A stretch of 42,610 nt of DNA from contig NZ_CAAKNY010000082.1 of the NCBI RefSeq assembly GCF_901212495.1, positions 20,632 through 63,241 on the forward strand, in the 5' to 3' direction. Position numbers and translations under genes: made by a program. Shown here piece after piece: positions 23,574-31,982 of this stretch (its first letter is position 1; the number at the start of each line of letters is the position of its first letter). The stretch is from Collinsella aerofaciens (lineage in GTDB: Bacteria; Actinomycetota; Coriobacteriia; Coriobacteriales; Coriobacteriaceae). Under the pieces are notes generated by a model. It was not told where the DNA came from, did not search any database, and worked only from the letters and a program-made list of their open reading frames with translations.

Positions 23574-24422
23574 ATGCCAAGCTGGAACATTCATATCGCT
23601 CAGACGGAGCGTTTGCTGGAGCGCACCGGAGCGCTTGCCAATAGCGTGCGCGACCGCAATGCCTTTTTGTTTGGCTGCGTGGTTCCGGATATCTTCGTGG
23701 GCTATATGGTCCCTGGCATCGCCGATCCCATCCCGTACCGCATTACACACTTTGCCAAGCCTGAGCCCATCCCAAAGCCTCGTGAGCATGAGTTCTGGGA
23801 TACCTATGTGGCACCGTTGCTTAAAGGTTCGCCCACCGGTGCGCCGGCCGCGGCGACCTCGATTATCGAGGAACGCGAGCGATTGAACCGCGTGCACTAT
23901 CCCCAGCGCTACAAGGATGCCGAGCCGGTTGCCGGTCCCGGCGCCTGTGAGTTCTCGCTTGCGTCCGAAGATGTGGCGCAGTCGCTGCTCGATTTAACGC
24001 TGGGCGTCTGGTCACATCTGGTGGCCGACACGGTATGGAACACGCGTGTGAACCAGTATCTGGAGGCGCACGGCGGCAAGCCGTGTGAGGAGTTCCGCAT
24101 TAAAAAGCAAGGCGACTTTGACTGGTTTGGTAAGACGCTGGGCATTGTTTCCATCCCGCGTGCGACTGATCGCCTGTATACCGCTGCGACGCGTTTTGGG
24201 CAGTATCCCATCCATAAGGAGTATGTTCTCAAGACCATCGGCGTCATGCACGAGATTGTACGCGAAAACCCCGGCGAGCCCGATCATCCGCCGTATCGCC
24301 TACTGACCAAGGAGTTCTTCGACGCAACATTTACCGAGGTCATCGAGCTGACCGAGGCAGGATATGCGGCTCGCGTCGCCGCTCCTGACGTTCCCGCAGT
24401 CCCCCTGATCGCTATCTGCTAG
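23574..24422 (+). CDS. Putative zinc-dependent phospholipase C-like protein
   Basis: 282 aa, no signal peptide. It begins MPSWNIHIAQTERLL and continues NAFLFGCVVPDIFVGY; this combination, with WSHLVADTVWNT near residue 150, recalls bacterial proteins annotated as zinc-dependent phospholipase C family, in which His and Asp residues bind metal. The match is by eye and I cannot confirm the metal ligands; a general metal-dependent hydrolase-like protein is a safer reading. ATG 23574 is preferred over an in-frame ATG at 23562 because GGGGGTGG sits in front of it. The gene stands alone and its stop overlaps the stop of the convergent gene. Confidence 0.6.
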   Translation: MPSWNIHIAQTERLLERTGALANSVRDRNAFLFGCVVPDIFVGYMVPGIADPIPYRITHFAKPEPIPKPREHEFWDTYVAPLLKGSPTGAPAAATSIIEERERLNRVHYPQRYKDAEPVAGPGACEFSLASEDVAQSLLDLTLGVWSHLVADTVWNTRVNQYLEAHGGKPCEEFRIKKQGDFDWFGKTLGIVSIPRATDRLYTAATRFGQYPIHKEYVLKTIGVMHEIVRENPGEPDHPPYRLLTKEFFDATFTEVIELTEAGYAARVAAPDVPAVPLIAIC

Positions 24423-25492
24423 CCGGTTGGCTTAACGGTGAACAATTCATCCCAATTGACCAACAGCTCCCGTCGCAGGGCATCTTCGCTGGCGCGTTCC
24501 TGATCGGTCTTTGGGATGTAGGGGAGCCCCGCCTTTTTATGAATGAGCTCGGCGATGTTGTTAAAGCTCTTCGTGTCTTTGATTTGCTCATAGGTTATCT
24601 GGATAACGTCATAGCCCATGCTGGTGAGGGCGGTGGTGCGCTCGGCATCGGAGAGGCTTGCGGCTTCGCCATTGTGGGCGGAACGGCCTTGGCATTCCAA
24701 GATGACGCCCATGCTGTCGGTGTTGCTCTCGATGAGGATATCGGCGTAGCAGCAGGTTTTATCATACAGTGAGCGCGCGGCGTCGCTGAGTGGGATGCGC
24801 ACGTTGTTTGCGATGTTGATGCCCATGCCGCCCTCGTTGCGGGGGAGCGAGACAAGCATGGAGGTCTGTACTTCGAAGGGCGAGGCGGTCTGCCCCGTCA
24901 TGTGCTCGGCCGCCCAGCGCAGTTGTTTAACGCCGCGCAGGCCTGCGGCCTGCTTGGCGAACGCGGAGATATCCGCTGCGGAAAGAAGCGGCGTGCGCTT
25001 CCACAAATTGGTGTCATTGCCGTTGTTGTCGACAACGCGTTTCCAACCACAGTCAGGCGGAATGAACTTAAGCGAAATAGCTTCATCAAGTTGTTGTTGC
25101 GTTCGCTCGCAGGGCCTAAACACTGCAAAGGAGCCGCACATCTCGTAGCAAGCCATGAGTAGCTGGTTGCGTGAGACCTGCGTAGAAAGGTTGAGCAGTG
25201 TGAACTCCGGGGATGTGACATCAAACCCATGCTCAGTCTGCCTAAACGACCCGGGAGGCGGCTCTTGGGTCAGGAGGTGCGATTTAAACAGGCTTCGCGA
25301 CCCAGATTGTGCCCGAGTAAATACAAGCCTGTGAAGCGGTGCGTGAAGCAGGTCTTTTACAAATGCATGACTTCCGAGGCCGCAACATCTGCGATCCATA
25401 TTGCCAAGGCTAATGGCGGGGTAAAGGCCTAATACCTGCGGCGGGATACGGTGATAGCAAAAAGCGGATTGACCGCATAGCGTCAGGTCCAT
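24419..25492 (-). CDS. DUF559/Vsr-like nuclease-fold protein
   Basis: 357 aa. Residues 1-190 have patterns common in Coriobacteriia hypothetical proteins: MDLTLCGQSAFCYHR, and VTSPEFTLLNLS followed by ACYEMCGSFAVF, which resemble the AbiEi-type antitoxin family. Residues 200-305 look like a small PD-(D/E)XK nuclease fold: Glu207 (ASPFEVQ), Asp251 (YADILIE), Glu266-Cys-Gln268 (ILECQG) and a final DVIQITYEQI strand, as in DUF559/Vsr-like enzymes. The usual Lys of the E-X-K motif is Gln. The start at 25492 has AGGAGG about 6 nt upstream; a longer form from 25612 would cover one arm of the palindrome. Possibly a defence or toxin-antitoxin-like gene; the role is unknown. Confidence 0.65.
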   Translation of the reverse strand: MDLTLCGQSAFCYHRIPPQVLGLYPAISLGNMDRRCCGLGSHAFVKDLLHAPLHRLVFTRAQSGSRSLFKSHLLTQEPPPGSFRQTEHGFDVTSPEFTLLNLSTQVSRNQLLMACYEMCGSFAVFRPCERTQQQLDEAISLKFIPPDCGWKRVVDNNGNDTNLWKRTPLLSAADISAFAKQAAGLRGVKQLRWAAEHMTGQTASPFEVQTSMLVSLPRNEGGMGINIANNVRIPLSDAARSLYDKTCCYADILIESNTDSMGVILECQGRSAHNGEAASLSDAERTTALTSMGYDVIQITYEQIKDTKSFNNIAELIHKKAGLPYIPKTDQERASEDALRRELLVNWDELFTVKPTG

Positions 25493-25544
25493 GACGTCCT
25501 CCTGGTCGAAATGTGCTTTTGGGCCGTGCGATGCCAGTGTCAAT

Positions 25545-25672
25545 TCGGAAGTATGCGGCAAAATCTGAATCCTGTGAGCAGACCTGGCTTTTGAGGCCAG
25601 TTTATCAGGCATTTTGTTGCGAAAAAACGGGGTGTGCTCGGAGGTCTCAGAATTTGCCGCATACTTCCGAAA
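25545..25672. repeat. 25-bp inverted repeat upstream of the nuclease-like gene
   Basis: Arms 25545-25569 and 25648-25672 match at 24 of 25 positions, including the 19-bp block TTCGGAAGTATGCGGCAAA. The 78-nt spacer contains a smaller CTGGC/GCCAG stem. It lies just upstream of the minus-strand gene and presumably covers its promoter or leader. Confidence 0.9.
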
Positions 25673-25829
25673 ACACGGTCGATCCGGCTCTTGCTAAAAC
25701 GATTTAGCGGCGTCGGTTAAAGTGTGGGTTTGCCACCGGGCGAACACTTTTAGCGTTTGGGACTTTATTTTTGGGGCCTCGAAGGGTGGATTTCGCGCTT
25801 TTGGTAAAGAAATGAGTGCGTGTTTTGCC
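25673..25829. other. Intergenic region with no gene assigned
   Basis: Between the palindrome and the pyk terminator. Short AT-richer stretches around 25690-25770 could hold the minus promoter of the nuclease-like gene. Nothing else can be supported. Confidence 0.45.
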
Positions 25830-25886
25830 GTGTGCCGGCATTGGCACAGAAAAAGGGCTCGGAAGGCATTGCCTTCCGAGCCCTTT
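25830..25886 (-). terminator. Terminator of pyk
   Basis: A perfect 16-bp stem (25852-25867 with 25871-25886) with a 3-nt loop, about 28 nt after the pyk stop, followed on the minus strand by TTTTTC. A small second hairpin TGTGCC/GGCACA (25831-25848) lies just beyond. Confidence 0.9.
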
Positions 25887-25914
25887 ACAATGCAAATCTG
25901 CTTGCAAGTACGAC

Positions 25915-27375
25915 TTAGCGCACCTGAGCGACGTAAGCGACGTTGGTCGAGGAGACTTTGTCCTCGAGCTGGACACTCATGCGGGGATCGCCGGCGGTGG
26001 CGACGGTCAGATCGCCGGTCTCGACGTAGCCGAGCTCCTTAGCGGTCTCGATTGCCTTGACGATCGTGCCATTGACGGTGCCCTGCGTGATGGCAGCCTG
26101 ATGCGGGATAACGCCCCAGTACATGATCATCTGCTGAACGGCCCACTCGTGGCGGGAGAATGCGCAGATCGGCATGTTGGGACGGAAGTGCGAGATCAGG
26201 CGAGCGGTACGACCGGTGGTCGTCGGCACGGTGATGCACTTGGCGCCAACGGTGGTGGCCATGTTCACAGCGGACAGGCCCACAACGTTGTTAACGACAC
26301 GGGTGCCGTGAGCATCAGCCGGAACCTCGAGCGGAGCGTGGGCCGGGAGGTACTTCTCGGTCTCGAGAGCAATGCAGGCCTGCATCTTAACAGCCTCGAC
26401 CGGGTACTTACCGGCAGCGGACTCGCCAGAGAGCATAACGGCGTCGGTGCCGTCGTAGATGGCGTTAGCAACGTCGGCAACCTCGGCGCGCGTCGGGCGC
26501 GGGTTCTGCTGCATGGAGTCGAGCATCTGCGTAGCGGTGATGACGGGCTTGTAGGCCGCGTTGCACTTGGCGATGATCTCCTTCTGGATGTGGGGAACGA
26601 GCTCGGGCTTGATCTCGATGCCCAGGTCGCCACGGGCGACCATGATGCCGTCGGAAGCCTCGAGGATATCGTCGAAGTTCTCGACGCCCAGGGCGCACTC
26701 GATCTTCGGGAAGATCGTCACGTGCTCGCCACCGTTCTCGCGGCAAAGCTCGCGGATGCCGCGGACGGACTCGCCGTCACGGATGAAGGAAGCCGCGATG
26801 TAGTCGATGTTCTCGGTCAGGCCGAAGAGGATGTCCTGACGATCGCGCTCGGTGATGGCGGGCAGTGAGATGTTGACGTTGGGCATGTTGACGCCCTTGC
26901 GCTCGCCGATCAGGCCGTCGTTCTTAACGACGCAGGTCATGTCCTGGCCGCTGACGGACTCGACCTCGAGGGCAACCAGGCCGTCATCGATCAGGATGAG
27001 GGAGCCCTTCTCGACCTCGGAGGGCAGAGCCAGGTAGTCGAGGGAGATGTGCTCAGCGGTGCCGTGGAAATCCTCGGACGTGGGCTGAGCGGTGACGACG
27101 ATCTTGTCGCCGGTCTTGACGGCAACCTTCTTGCCGTCGACCAAAAGGCCGGTGCGGACCTCGGGGCCCTTGGTGTCGAGCAGGATGCCGACGGGCATGC
27201 CGAGCTCCTTGGAAATACGGCGGACGCGCTCGATGCGATCGTGGTGCTCGTCGTAGGAGCCGTGCGAGAAGTTAAAACGGGCGACGTTCATGCCCGCCTT
27301 GATCATCTCGCGGATGGTCTCGTCGCTATCGCAGGCGGGACCCATGGTGCATACAATCTTGGTGCGCTTGTACAT
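25915..27375 (-). CDS. pyk: Pyruvate kinase
   Basis: 486 aa glycolytic enzyme converting phosphoenolpyruvate and ADP to pyruvate and ATP. It begins MYKRTKIVCTMGPA; ARFNFSHGSYDEH, the Lys/Glu metal site region (FPKIEC), MVARGDLGIE and TATQMLDSM are the standard active-site motifs. The C-terminal allosteric domain (about residues 350-486) ends normally; no extra PEP-utilising domain is fused. It is monocistronic, with its own promoter (TATAAT at 27439-27444 on the minus strand) and terminator, and an AGGTCTGAATG ribosome-binding context. Confidence 0.97.
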   Translation of the reverse strand: MYKRTKIVCTMGPACDSDETIREMIKAGMNVARFNFSHGSYDEHHDRIERVRRISKELGMPVGILLDTKGPEVRTGLLVDGKKVAVKTGDKIVVTAQPTSEDFHGTAEHISLDYLALPSEVEKGSLILIDDGLVALEVESVSGQDMTCVVKNDGLIGERKGVNMPNVNISLPAITERDRQDILFGLTENIDYIAASFIRDGESVRGIRELCRENGGEHVTIFPKIECALGVENFDDILEASDGIMVARGDLGIEIKPELVPHIQKEIIAKCNAAYKPVITATQMLDSMQQNPRPTRAEVADVANAIYDGTDAVMLSGESAAGKYPVEAVKMQACIALETEKYLPAHAPLEVPADAHGTRVVNNVVGLSAVNMATTVGAKCITVPTTTGRTARLISHFRPNMPICAFSRHEWAVQQMIMYWGVIPHQAAITQGTVNGTIVKAIETAKELGYVETGDLTVATAGDPRMSVQLEDKVSSTNVAYVAQVR

Positions 27376-27438
27376 TCAGACCTCCATCTGACATCGTCTT
27401 GCGCTGATAGATAAACCATAAGAAATAAAACCGAGATG

Positions 27439-27444
27439 ATTATA
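27439..27444 (-). promoter_or_regulatory. -10 box of pyk
   Basis: A perfect TATAAT on the minus strand, about 65 nt upstream of the pyk start codon. The -35 is unclear (TTGGGG about 19 nt upstream is the best match). Confidence 0.6.
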
Positions 27445-27449
27445 ACGAA

Positions 27450-27668
27450 ATGCCGACCGAATACCCCAAAAAATCGCCCGCATGCCGAATTAGAAGTTCA
27501 TTTTTTGCAGGAAAACGGTATATGAAAAATCTTTATCAACCGTTCTAACCGCTGCTATCTGGGCGATATTTCAGTTTGACGATGCGCTGAAGAAAAAGCG
27601 TTTTATCAATGTCGAACATCACACGGTCTGCGCCGTTGCTTACAGTCCGTATTTCCAAATGGATTGTT
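27450..27668. other. AT-rich intergenic region between pyk and the ATPase gene
   Basis: Noticeably lower GC than its surroundings. No open frame with a ribosome binding site and no RNA gene was recognised. It likely holds upstream promoter elements for both flanking genes. Confidence 0.5.
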
Positions 27669-27698
27669 TTGGCTAGACGCGCTGCTTTGGGGTACCAT
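27669..27698 (+). promoter_or_regulatory. Candidate promoter of the Ca2+ ATPase gene
   Basis: TTGGCT (27669-27674) and TACCAT (27693-27698), 18-nt spacer. Transcription would begin near 27705, just before the structured leader. Moderate match only. Confidence 0.5.
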
Positions 27699-27714
27699 AG
27701 CTCCACTATCAACT

Positions 27715-27816
27715 GCCGCTCAGCACGGCAGCCTTGATGAGCCCTTGCCCTTCTCCTGGGAATTATGATCGGGCATCAATCTGCTGAGTGGCCCGAATCC
27801 CAGGAGGGGACTCTAT
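27715..27816 (+). promoter_or_regulatory. Structured leader with sequestered ribosome binding site
   Basis: An 11-bp stem P1 (27715-27725 with 27782-27792) encloses P2 (27734-27738/27741-27744 with 27771-27774/27775-27779). The P2 loop carries CTCCTGGGA (27753-27761), exactly complementary to TCCCAGGAG (27798-27806), which contains the Shine-Dalgarno AGGAGG of the ATPase gene. Pairing gives an H-type pseudoknot that would hide the ribosome binding site. It looks like a translational riboswitch or ion-sensing leader. I do not recognise it as yybP-ykoY or another named class. Confidence 0.65.
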
Positions 27817-30498
27817 ATGCAAAAGGAATACCTGTCCGCCGCGGCGGAGGTGCTCAGCGACCAAGGTGTCGATGAGGACCTCGGCTTGAGCACCGGCGAG
27901 GCTTCATCGCGTCTTGCCAAGACAGGCCCTAACAAGCTTGAGGAAGCCGAGAAGACACCGCTGTGGAAGCGGTTCTTTGAGCAGATGGCAGACCCCATGG
28001 TCATCATGTTGATCGCGGCCGCGGTTATCAGCGCGCTCACGGGCATGGTCAAGGGCGAGCCCGATTTTGCCGACGTCGCCATCATCATGTTCGTCGTTAT
28101 CGTCAACTCGGTGCTGGGCGTGGTCCAGGAGGCTAAAAGCGAGGAGGCCCTCGAGGCGCTGCAGGAGATGAGCGCAGCGCAGTCCAAGGTGCTGCGCGAC
28201 GGCAAGCTCGTGCACCTGCCGAGCTCCGAGCTCGTGCCCGGCGACGTGATCATGCTCGAGGCTGGCGATTCCGTCCCGGCCGACTGCCGCGTCCTCGAGA
28301 GCGCCACGATGAAGATCGAGGAGGCCGCACTCACCGGCGAGTCCGTGCCGGTCGAGAAGCACGCCAACGTGATCGAGCTCGCCGCGGGCACCGACGACGT
28401 GCCGCTCGGCGACCGCAAGAACATGTGCTACATGGGTTCCACCGTGGTGTACGGCCGTGGTCGCGCCGTCGTGGTCGGCACCGGTATGAACACCGAGATG
28501 GGCAAGATTGCCGGCGCCCTGGCCGAGGCCAAGGAAGAGCTCACGCCGCTGCAGGTGAAGCTTGCCGAGCTCAGCCGCATCCTCACCATTATGGTGCTTG
28601 TCATCTGCGTCGTGATCTTTGGCGTTGACATCCTCCGCCACGGCGTGGGCAACGTCCTTACCGACCCGACTGCCCTGCTCGACACCTTTATGGTTGCCGT
28701 CTCGCTCGCCGTCGCCGCCATCCCCGAGGGCCTGGTCGCCGTCGTGACCATCGTGCTTTCGCTCGGCGTGACCAAGATGGCCAAGCGCCAGGCGATCATC
28801 CGCAAACTCTCTGCCGTCGAGACGCTCGGCTGCACGCAGACCATCTGCTCGGACAAGACCGGCACGCTTACCCAGAACAAAATGACCGTCGTCAAGCACG
28901 AGCTCGCTGCGCCCAAGGAGAAGTTCCTGGCCGGCATGGCGCTGTGCTCCGATGCCCAGTGGGACGAGGAGCTGGGCGAGGCCGTGGGCGAGCCGACCGA
29001 GTGCGCACTCGTCAATGATGCCGGCAAGGCTGGTCTTACTGGTCTGACTGCCGAGCACCCGCGCGTGGGCGAGGCGCCGTTCGACTCGGGCCGTAAGATG
29101 ATGTCCGTGGTCGTCGAGACCCTGGACGGCGAGTACGAGCAGTACACCAAGGGCGCGCCCGACGTGGTGATCGGCCTGTGCACCCACATCTATGACGGTG
29201 AGAAGGTCGTTCCGCTGACTGAGGAGCGCCGCGCCGAGCTCGTGGCAGCCAACAAGGCCATGGCCGACGAGGCCCTGCGCGTGCTGGCGCTGGCGAGCCG
29301 CACCTACGCCGAGGTTCCCGCCGACTGCAGCCCCGCTGCGCTCGAGCACGACCTGGTCTTCTGCGGCCTGTCCGGCATGATCGACCCGGTCCGTCCCGAG
29401 GTGGCCGACGCCATCCGCGAGGCGCACGACGCCGGTATCCGCACCGTCATGATCACGGGCGACCATATCGACACCGCCGTGGCCATCGCCAAGCAGCTGG
29501 GCATCGTCGCCAATCGCAGCCAGGCCATCACCGGTGCCGACCTCGATCGCATGAGTGACGAGGAGCTCGATGCACACATCGAGGACTACGGCGTGTACGC
29601 CCGTGTCCAGCCCGAGCACAAGACCCGTATCGTCGAGGCTTGGAAGTCGCGTGACCAGATCGTCGCCATGACGGGCGACGGCGTCAACGACGCCCCGTCC
29701 ATCAAGCGCGCCGACATCGGCGTGGGTATGGGCATCACCGGCACCGACGTTACCAAGAACGTCTCCGACATGGTGCTTGCCGACGACAACTTCGCCACCA
29801 TCATCGGTGCCTGCGAAGAGGGTCGCCGTATCTACGACAACATCCGCAAGGTCATCCAGTTCCTGCTTTCGGCCAACCTTGCCGAGGTGTTCTCGGTGTT
29901 TATCGCCACGCTCATCGGCTTTACCATCTTCCAGCCGGTGCAGCTGCTGTGGGTGAACCTGGTCACCGACTGCTTCCCTGCGCTTGCACTGGGCATGGAG
30001 GACGCCGAGGGCGACATCATGAAGCGCAAGCCGCGCAACGCCAAGGACGGCGTCTTTGCCGGCAACATGGGTCTGGACTGCGTGGTCCAGGGCCTGATCA
30101 TCACCGTGCTGGTGCTGGCGAGCTTCTTTGTGGGCGTGTACTTTGACATGGGCTACATCCACATCGCCGATATGATCGCCGGCAATGCCGACGAGGAAGG
30201 CGTGATGATGGCCTTCATCACGCTCAACATGGTCGAGATCTTCCACTGCTTCAATATGCGCAGCCGTCGCACGTCGCTGTTTAAGATGAAGAAGCAGAAC
30301 AAGTGGCTGTGGGCATCGGCCGCGCTGGCGCTGGTGCTGACGGTGATCGTGACCGTGCAGCCGACGCTTGCCGAGATGTTCTTTGGCCCCGTGACGCTTG
30401 AACTCAAGGGCGTTATCGCCGCGCTGGGACTTGCCTTCCTGATCATTCCGCTGATGGAGATTTACAAGGCGATCATGCGCGCGGTCGAAAAAGAGTAA
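27817..30498 (+). CDS. P2-type calcium-transporting ATPase
   Basis: 893 aa P-type ATPase of the SERCA/PMR1 (P2A) group, which moves Ca2+ (possibly Mn2+) out of the cell. It carries an N-terminal cation-ATPase domain, the actuator motif LTGES, the M4 motif VAAIPEGL, the phosphorylation site DKTGTLT (Asp346), a nucleotide-binding domain and hinge TGDGVNDAP. In M6, NLVTDCFPALALGME resembles the calcium-site NLVTD motif of bacterial Ca2+ pumps. No N-terminal heavy-metal domain. Its translation is probably controlled by the leader just upstream. The gene is followed by a large inverted repeat and an intrinsic terminator. Ca2+ is favoured by motif; Mn2+ cannot be excluded. Confidence 0.93.
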   Translation: MQKEYLSAAAEVLSDQGVDEDLGLSTGEASSRLAKTGPNKLEEAEKTPLWKRFFEQMADPMVIMLIAAAVISALTGMVKGEPDFADVAIIMFVVIVNSVLGVVQEAKSEEALEALQEMSAAQSKVLRDGKLVHLPSSELVPGDVIMLEAGDSVPADCRVLESATMKIEEAALTGESVPVEKHANVIELAAGTDDVPLGDRKNMCYMGSTVVYGRGRAVVVGTGMNTEMGKIAGALAEAKEELTPLQVKLAELSRILTIMVLVICVVIFGVDILRHGVGNVLTDPTALLDTFMVAVSLAVAAIPEGLVAVVTIVLSLGVTKMAKRQAIIRKLSAVETLGCTQTICSDKTGTLTQNKMTVVKHELAAPKEKFLAGMALCSDAQWDEELGEAVGEPTECALVNDAGKAGLTGLTAEHPRVGEAPFDSGRKMMSVVVETLDGEYEQYTKGAPDVVIGLCTHIYDGEKVVPLTEERRAELVAANKAMADEALRVLALASRTYAEVPADCSPAALEHDLVFCGLSGMIDPVRPEVADAIREAHDAGIRTVMITGDHIDTAVAIAKQLGIVANRSQAITGADLDRMSDEELDAHIEDYGVYARVQPEHKTRIVEAWKSRDQIVAMTGDGVNDAPSIKRADIGVGMGITGTDVTKNVSDMVLADDNFATIIGACEEGRRIYDNIRKVIQFLLSANLAEVFSVFIATLIGFTIFQPVQLLWVNLVTDCFPALALGMEDAEGDIMKRKPRNAKDGVFAGNMGLDCVVQGLIITVLVLASFFVGVYFDMGYIHIADMIAGNADEEGVMMAFITLNMVEIFHCFNMRSRRTSLFKMKKQNKWLWASAALALVLTVIVTVQPTLAEMFFGPVTLELKGVIAALGLAFLIIPLMEIYKAIMRAVEKE

Positions 30499-30509
30499 CG
30501 TTCCTGTCC

Positions 30510-30604
30510 GGGCCCGACCGCCTGCGGGGTTTCCACGGGCACGTCCTCGCCGCTTTGCGGCTGCGGGATGTGCCCTTAGGAAACCCCTCCCGGCGGGCGG
30601 GCCC
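30510..30604. repeat. Long imperfect inverted repeat after the ATPase gene
   Basis: Two arms of about 44-48 nt around a TTT loop (30554-30556). GGGCCCG, GGGGTTTCC, GGGCAC and the inner GCCGC blocks of the left arm find complements in the right arm. It starts 12 nt after the ATPase stop. Its build resembles the pheS-pheT element, but the sequence differs. Confidence 0.75.
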
Positions 30605-30663
30605 TGCGGTATCCTTGCTGGCTTTTCTCCCGTGCGGATGAAAAGGGCTGAGGGAAAGTTTGT

Positions 30664-30697
30664 GAGCTGGTCGGGCTTTGCCCGGCCGGCTCTTTTT
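30664..30697 (+). terminator. Rho-independent terminator before rsgA
   Basis: A 12-bp stem with two G-T pairs (30664-30675 with 3081-30692 counted within 30681-30692), a 5-nt loop and five T (30693-30697). It should end transcription from the ATPase side. Confidence 0.75.
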
Positions 30698-30745
30698 GAT
30701 TTAAAATACCTGCTCAGTTGTGATTTTGGGTGCTGGGAGGCGTTT

Positions 30746-31930
30746 GTGGCTAAGGCTAAGGCTAAGGCGAAGAAAAAGACAACGGGGGCGCGGGCTAAGC
30801 GTGACCGTCGTCGGAAGCTCGCGACCGAGGCCCCCGCATCTGCTGAGGAGTTGCTGGCAAGCGTACCGGGGCTTGACGCACTGCAGGATATTCCGGCGTT
30901 CGACGATCTGCCGGTCGATGCGGCTCAGCAGGCTGCCTTCGATGATTTTTGCACTCATGCTGAGAAATCCGAGCAGATGCAGCTGGGTGCCGTGGTGCGC
31001 CTCGACCGCGGTTTTCCGCTGGTGGCGACTGCCGGTGATACCTTCCGTGCCGAGCATGCCGTGGGGTTTGCCAAGTCGCGTGGCGAGGACGAAGTTCTGC
31101 TGCCCGCCGTGGGCGACCGCGTGGCGGTGCGTCGTGCGCCCGGGCATGACATGGGCGTAATCGAGTGCGTGCTGCCACGCCGTACGAGTTTTGAGCGTTG
31201 GCGCGGACGCGCTCGCGGCGAACGTCAGGTGCTTTGCTCCAATGTGGATAGCGTGCTGATCGTGCAGGCGCTCGGCGCCGGCGAGGTGCTGCTCGATCGC
31301 GTGGCGCGCTCACTGGTGTTGGCGCTCGATTGCGATGCCGAGCCGGTGGTGGTGCTCACCAAGGCCGACCGCTGCGACGCCGATGAGCTCGAGCGCGATC
31401 TGGACCGCGTGCGCCGTCTGGTGGGTCCGGACGCGCGCGTGATCGTGACGTCTTCTGCCGAGGGCCTCGGCCTGGACGAGGTGCGCGCCTGCGTGCCGGC
31501 TGGGAGCTGTGCCATGATCTTGGGCGAGTCGGGTGCCGGCAAGTCAACGCTGCTCAATGCGTTGCTGGGCCACGATGCGCTGGCCACCGGCGGCGTGCGC
31601 GAGCGTGATGACCAAGGTCGCCACACCACGGTTGCGCGCGTGATGGTGGCGCTGCCGGGCGACGCCGGCGTGATCGCCGATGCCCCGGGCCTGCGCAGCC
31701 TGCCGCTCGTGGGTCACGAGCGGGGTCTGGCGCGCGCCTTCCCCGAGATCGTCGAGGCGTCGCGTGCGTGCCGGTTTGGCGATTGCACGCACACCCATGA
31801 GCCGGGTTGTGCCGTTCGCGAGGCCGAGGACGCGGGGCAGATCGACAGCCTGCGTCTGGAGACGTTCCAAAACCTGGCGTCATCCATGCGCGTGAGTGCC
31901 CAAATACTCGACCCCGATGTCCATCTGTAA
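30746..31930 (+). CDS. rsgA: Ribosome small-subunit GTPase RsgA
   Basis: 394 aa circularly permuted GTPase that helps mature the 30S subunit. G motifs occur in the permuted order: TKAD (G4), then GESGAGKST (G1, Lys266), then DAPG (G3). Residues about 75-180 form the OB-like domain; the C-terminal zinc-binding segment is CRFGDCTHTHEPGC. The N-terminus has a Lys/Ala-rich tail (AKAKAKAKKK), as in other actinobacterial members. The GTG start at 30746 is chosen because GGGAGG precedes it; a longer frame from 30632 would span the upstream terminator. A TAAAAT at 30702-30707 may be its -10 box. Confidence 0.93.
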   Translation: MAKAKAKAKKKTTGARAKRDRRRKLATEAPASAEELLASVPGLDALQDIPAFDDLPVDAAQQAAFDDFCTHAEKSEQMQLGAVVRLDRGFPLVATAGDTFRAEHAVGFAKSRGEDEVLLPAVGDRVAVRRAPGHDMGVIECVLPRRTSFERWRGRARGERQVLCSNVDSVLIVQALGAGEVLLDRVARSLVLALDCDAEPVVVLTKADRCDADELERDLDRVRRLVGPDARVIVTSSAEGLGLDEVRACVPAGSCAMILGESGAGKSTLLNALLGHDALATGGVRERDDQGRHTTVARVMVALPGDAGVIADAPGLRSLPLVGHERGLARAFPEIVEASRACRFGDCTHTHEPGCAVREAEDAGQIDSLRLETFQNLASSMRVSAQILDPDVHL

Positions 31931-31948
31931 TTGATTTTTCCTATGACA

Positions 31949-31982
31949 GCCGCCTCCCAACTGCTTGGGAGGCGGCTTTTTT
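31949..31982 (+). terminator. Terminator of rsgA
   Basis: A perfect 12-bp stem (31949-31960 with 31965-31976), CTGC loop and six T. Confidence 0.95.

Noticed and set aside
27715..27816. yybP-ykoY manganese riboswitch
   Set aside because: Position would suit, but the conserved loop sequences I know for that class are not visible.
27904..30246. A 780-codon minus-strand open frame
   Set aside because: Complement of the Ca2+ ATPase gene; no ribosome binding site or domain.
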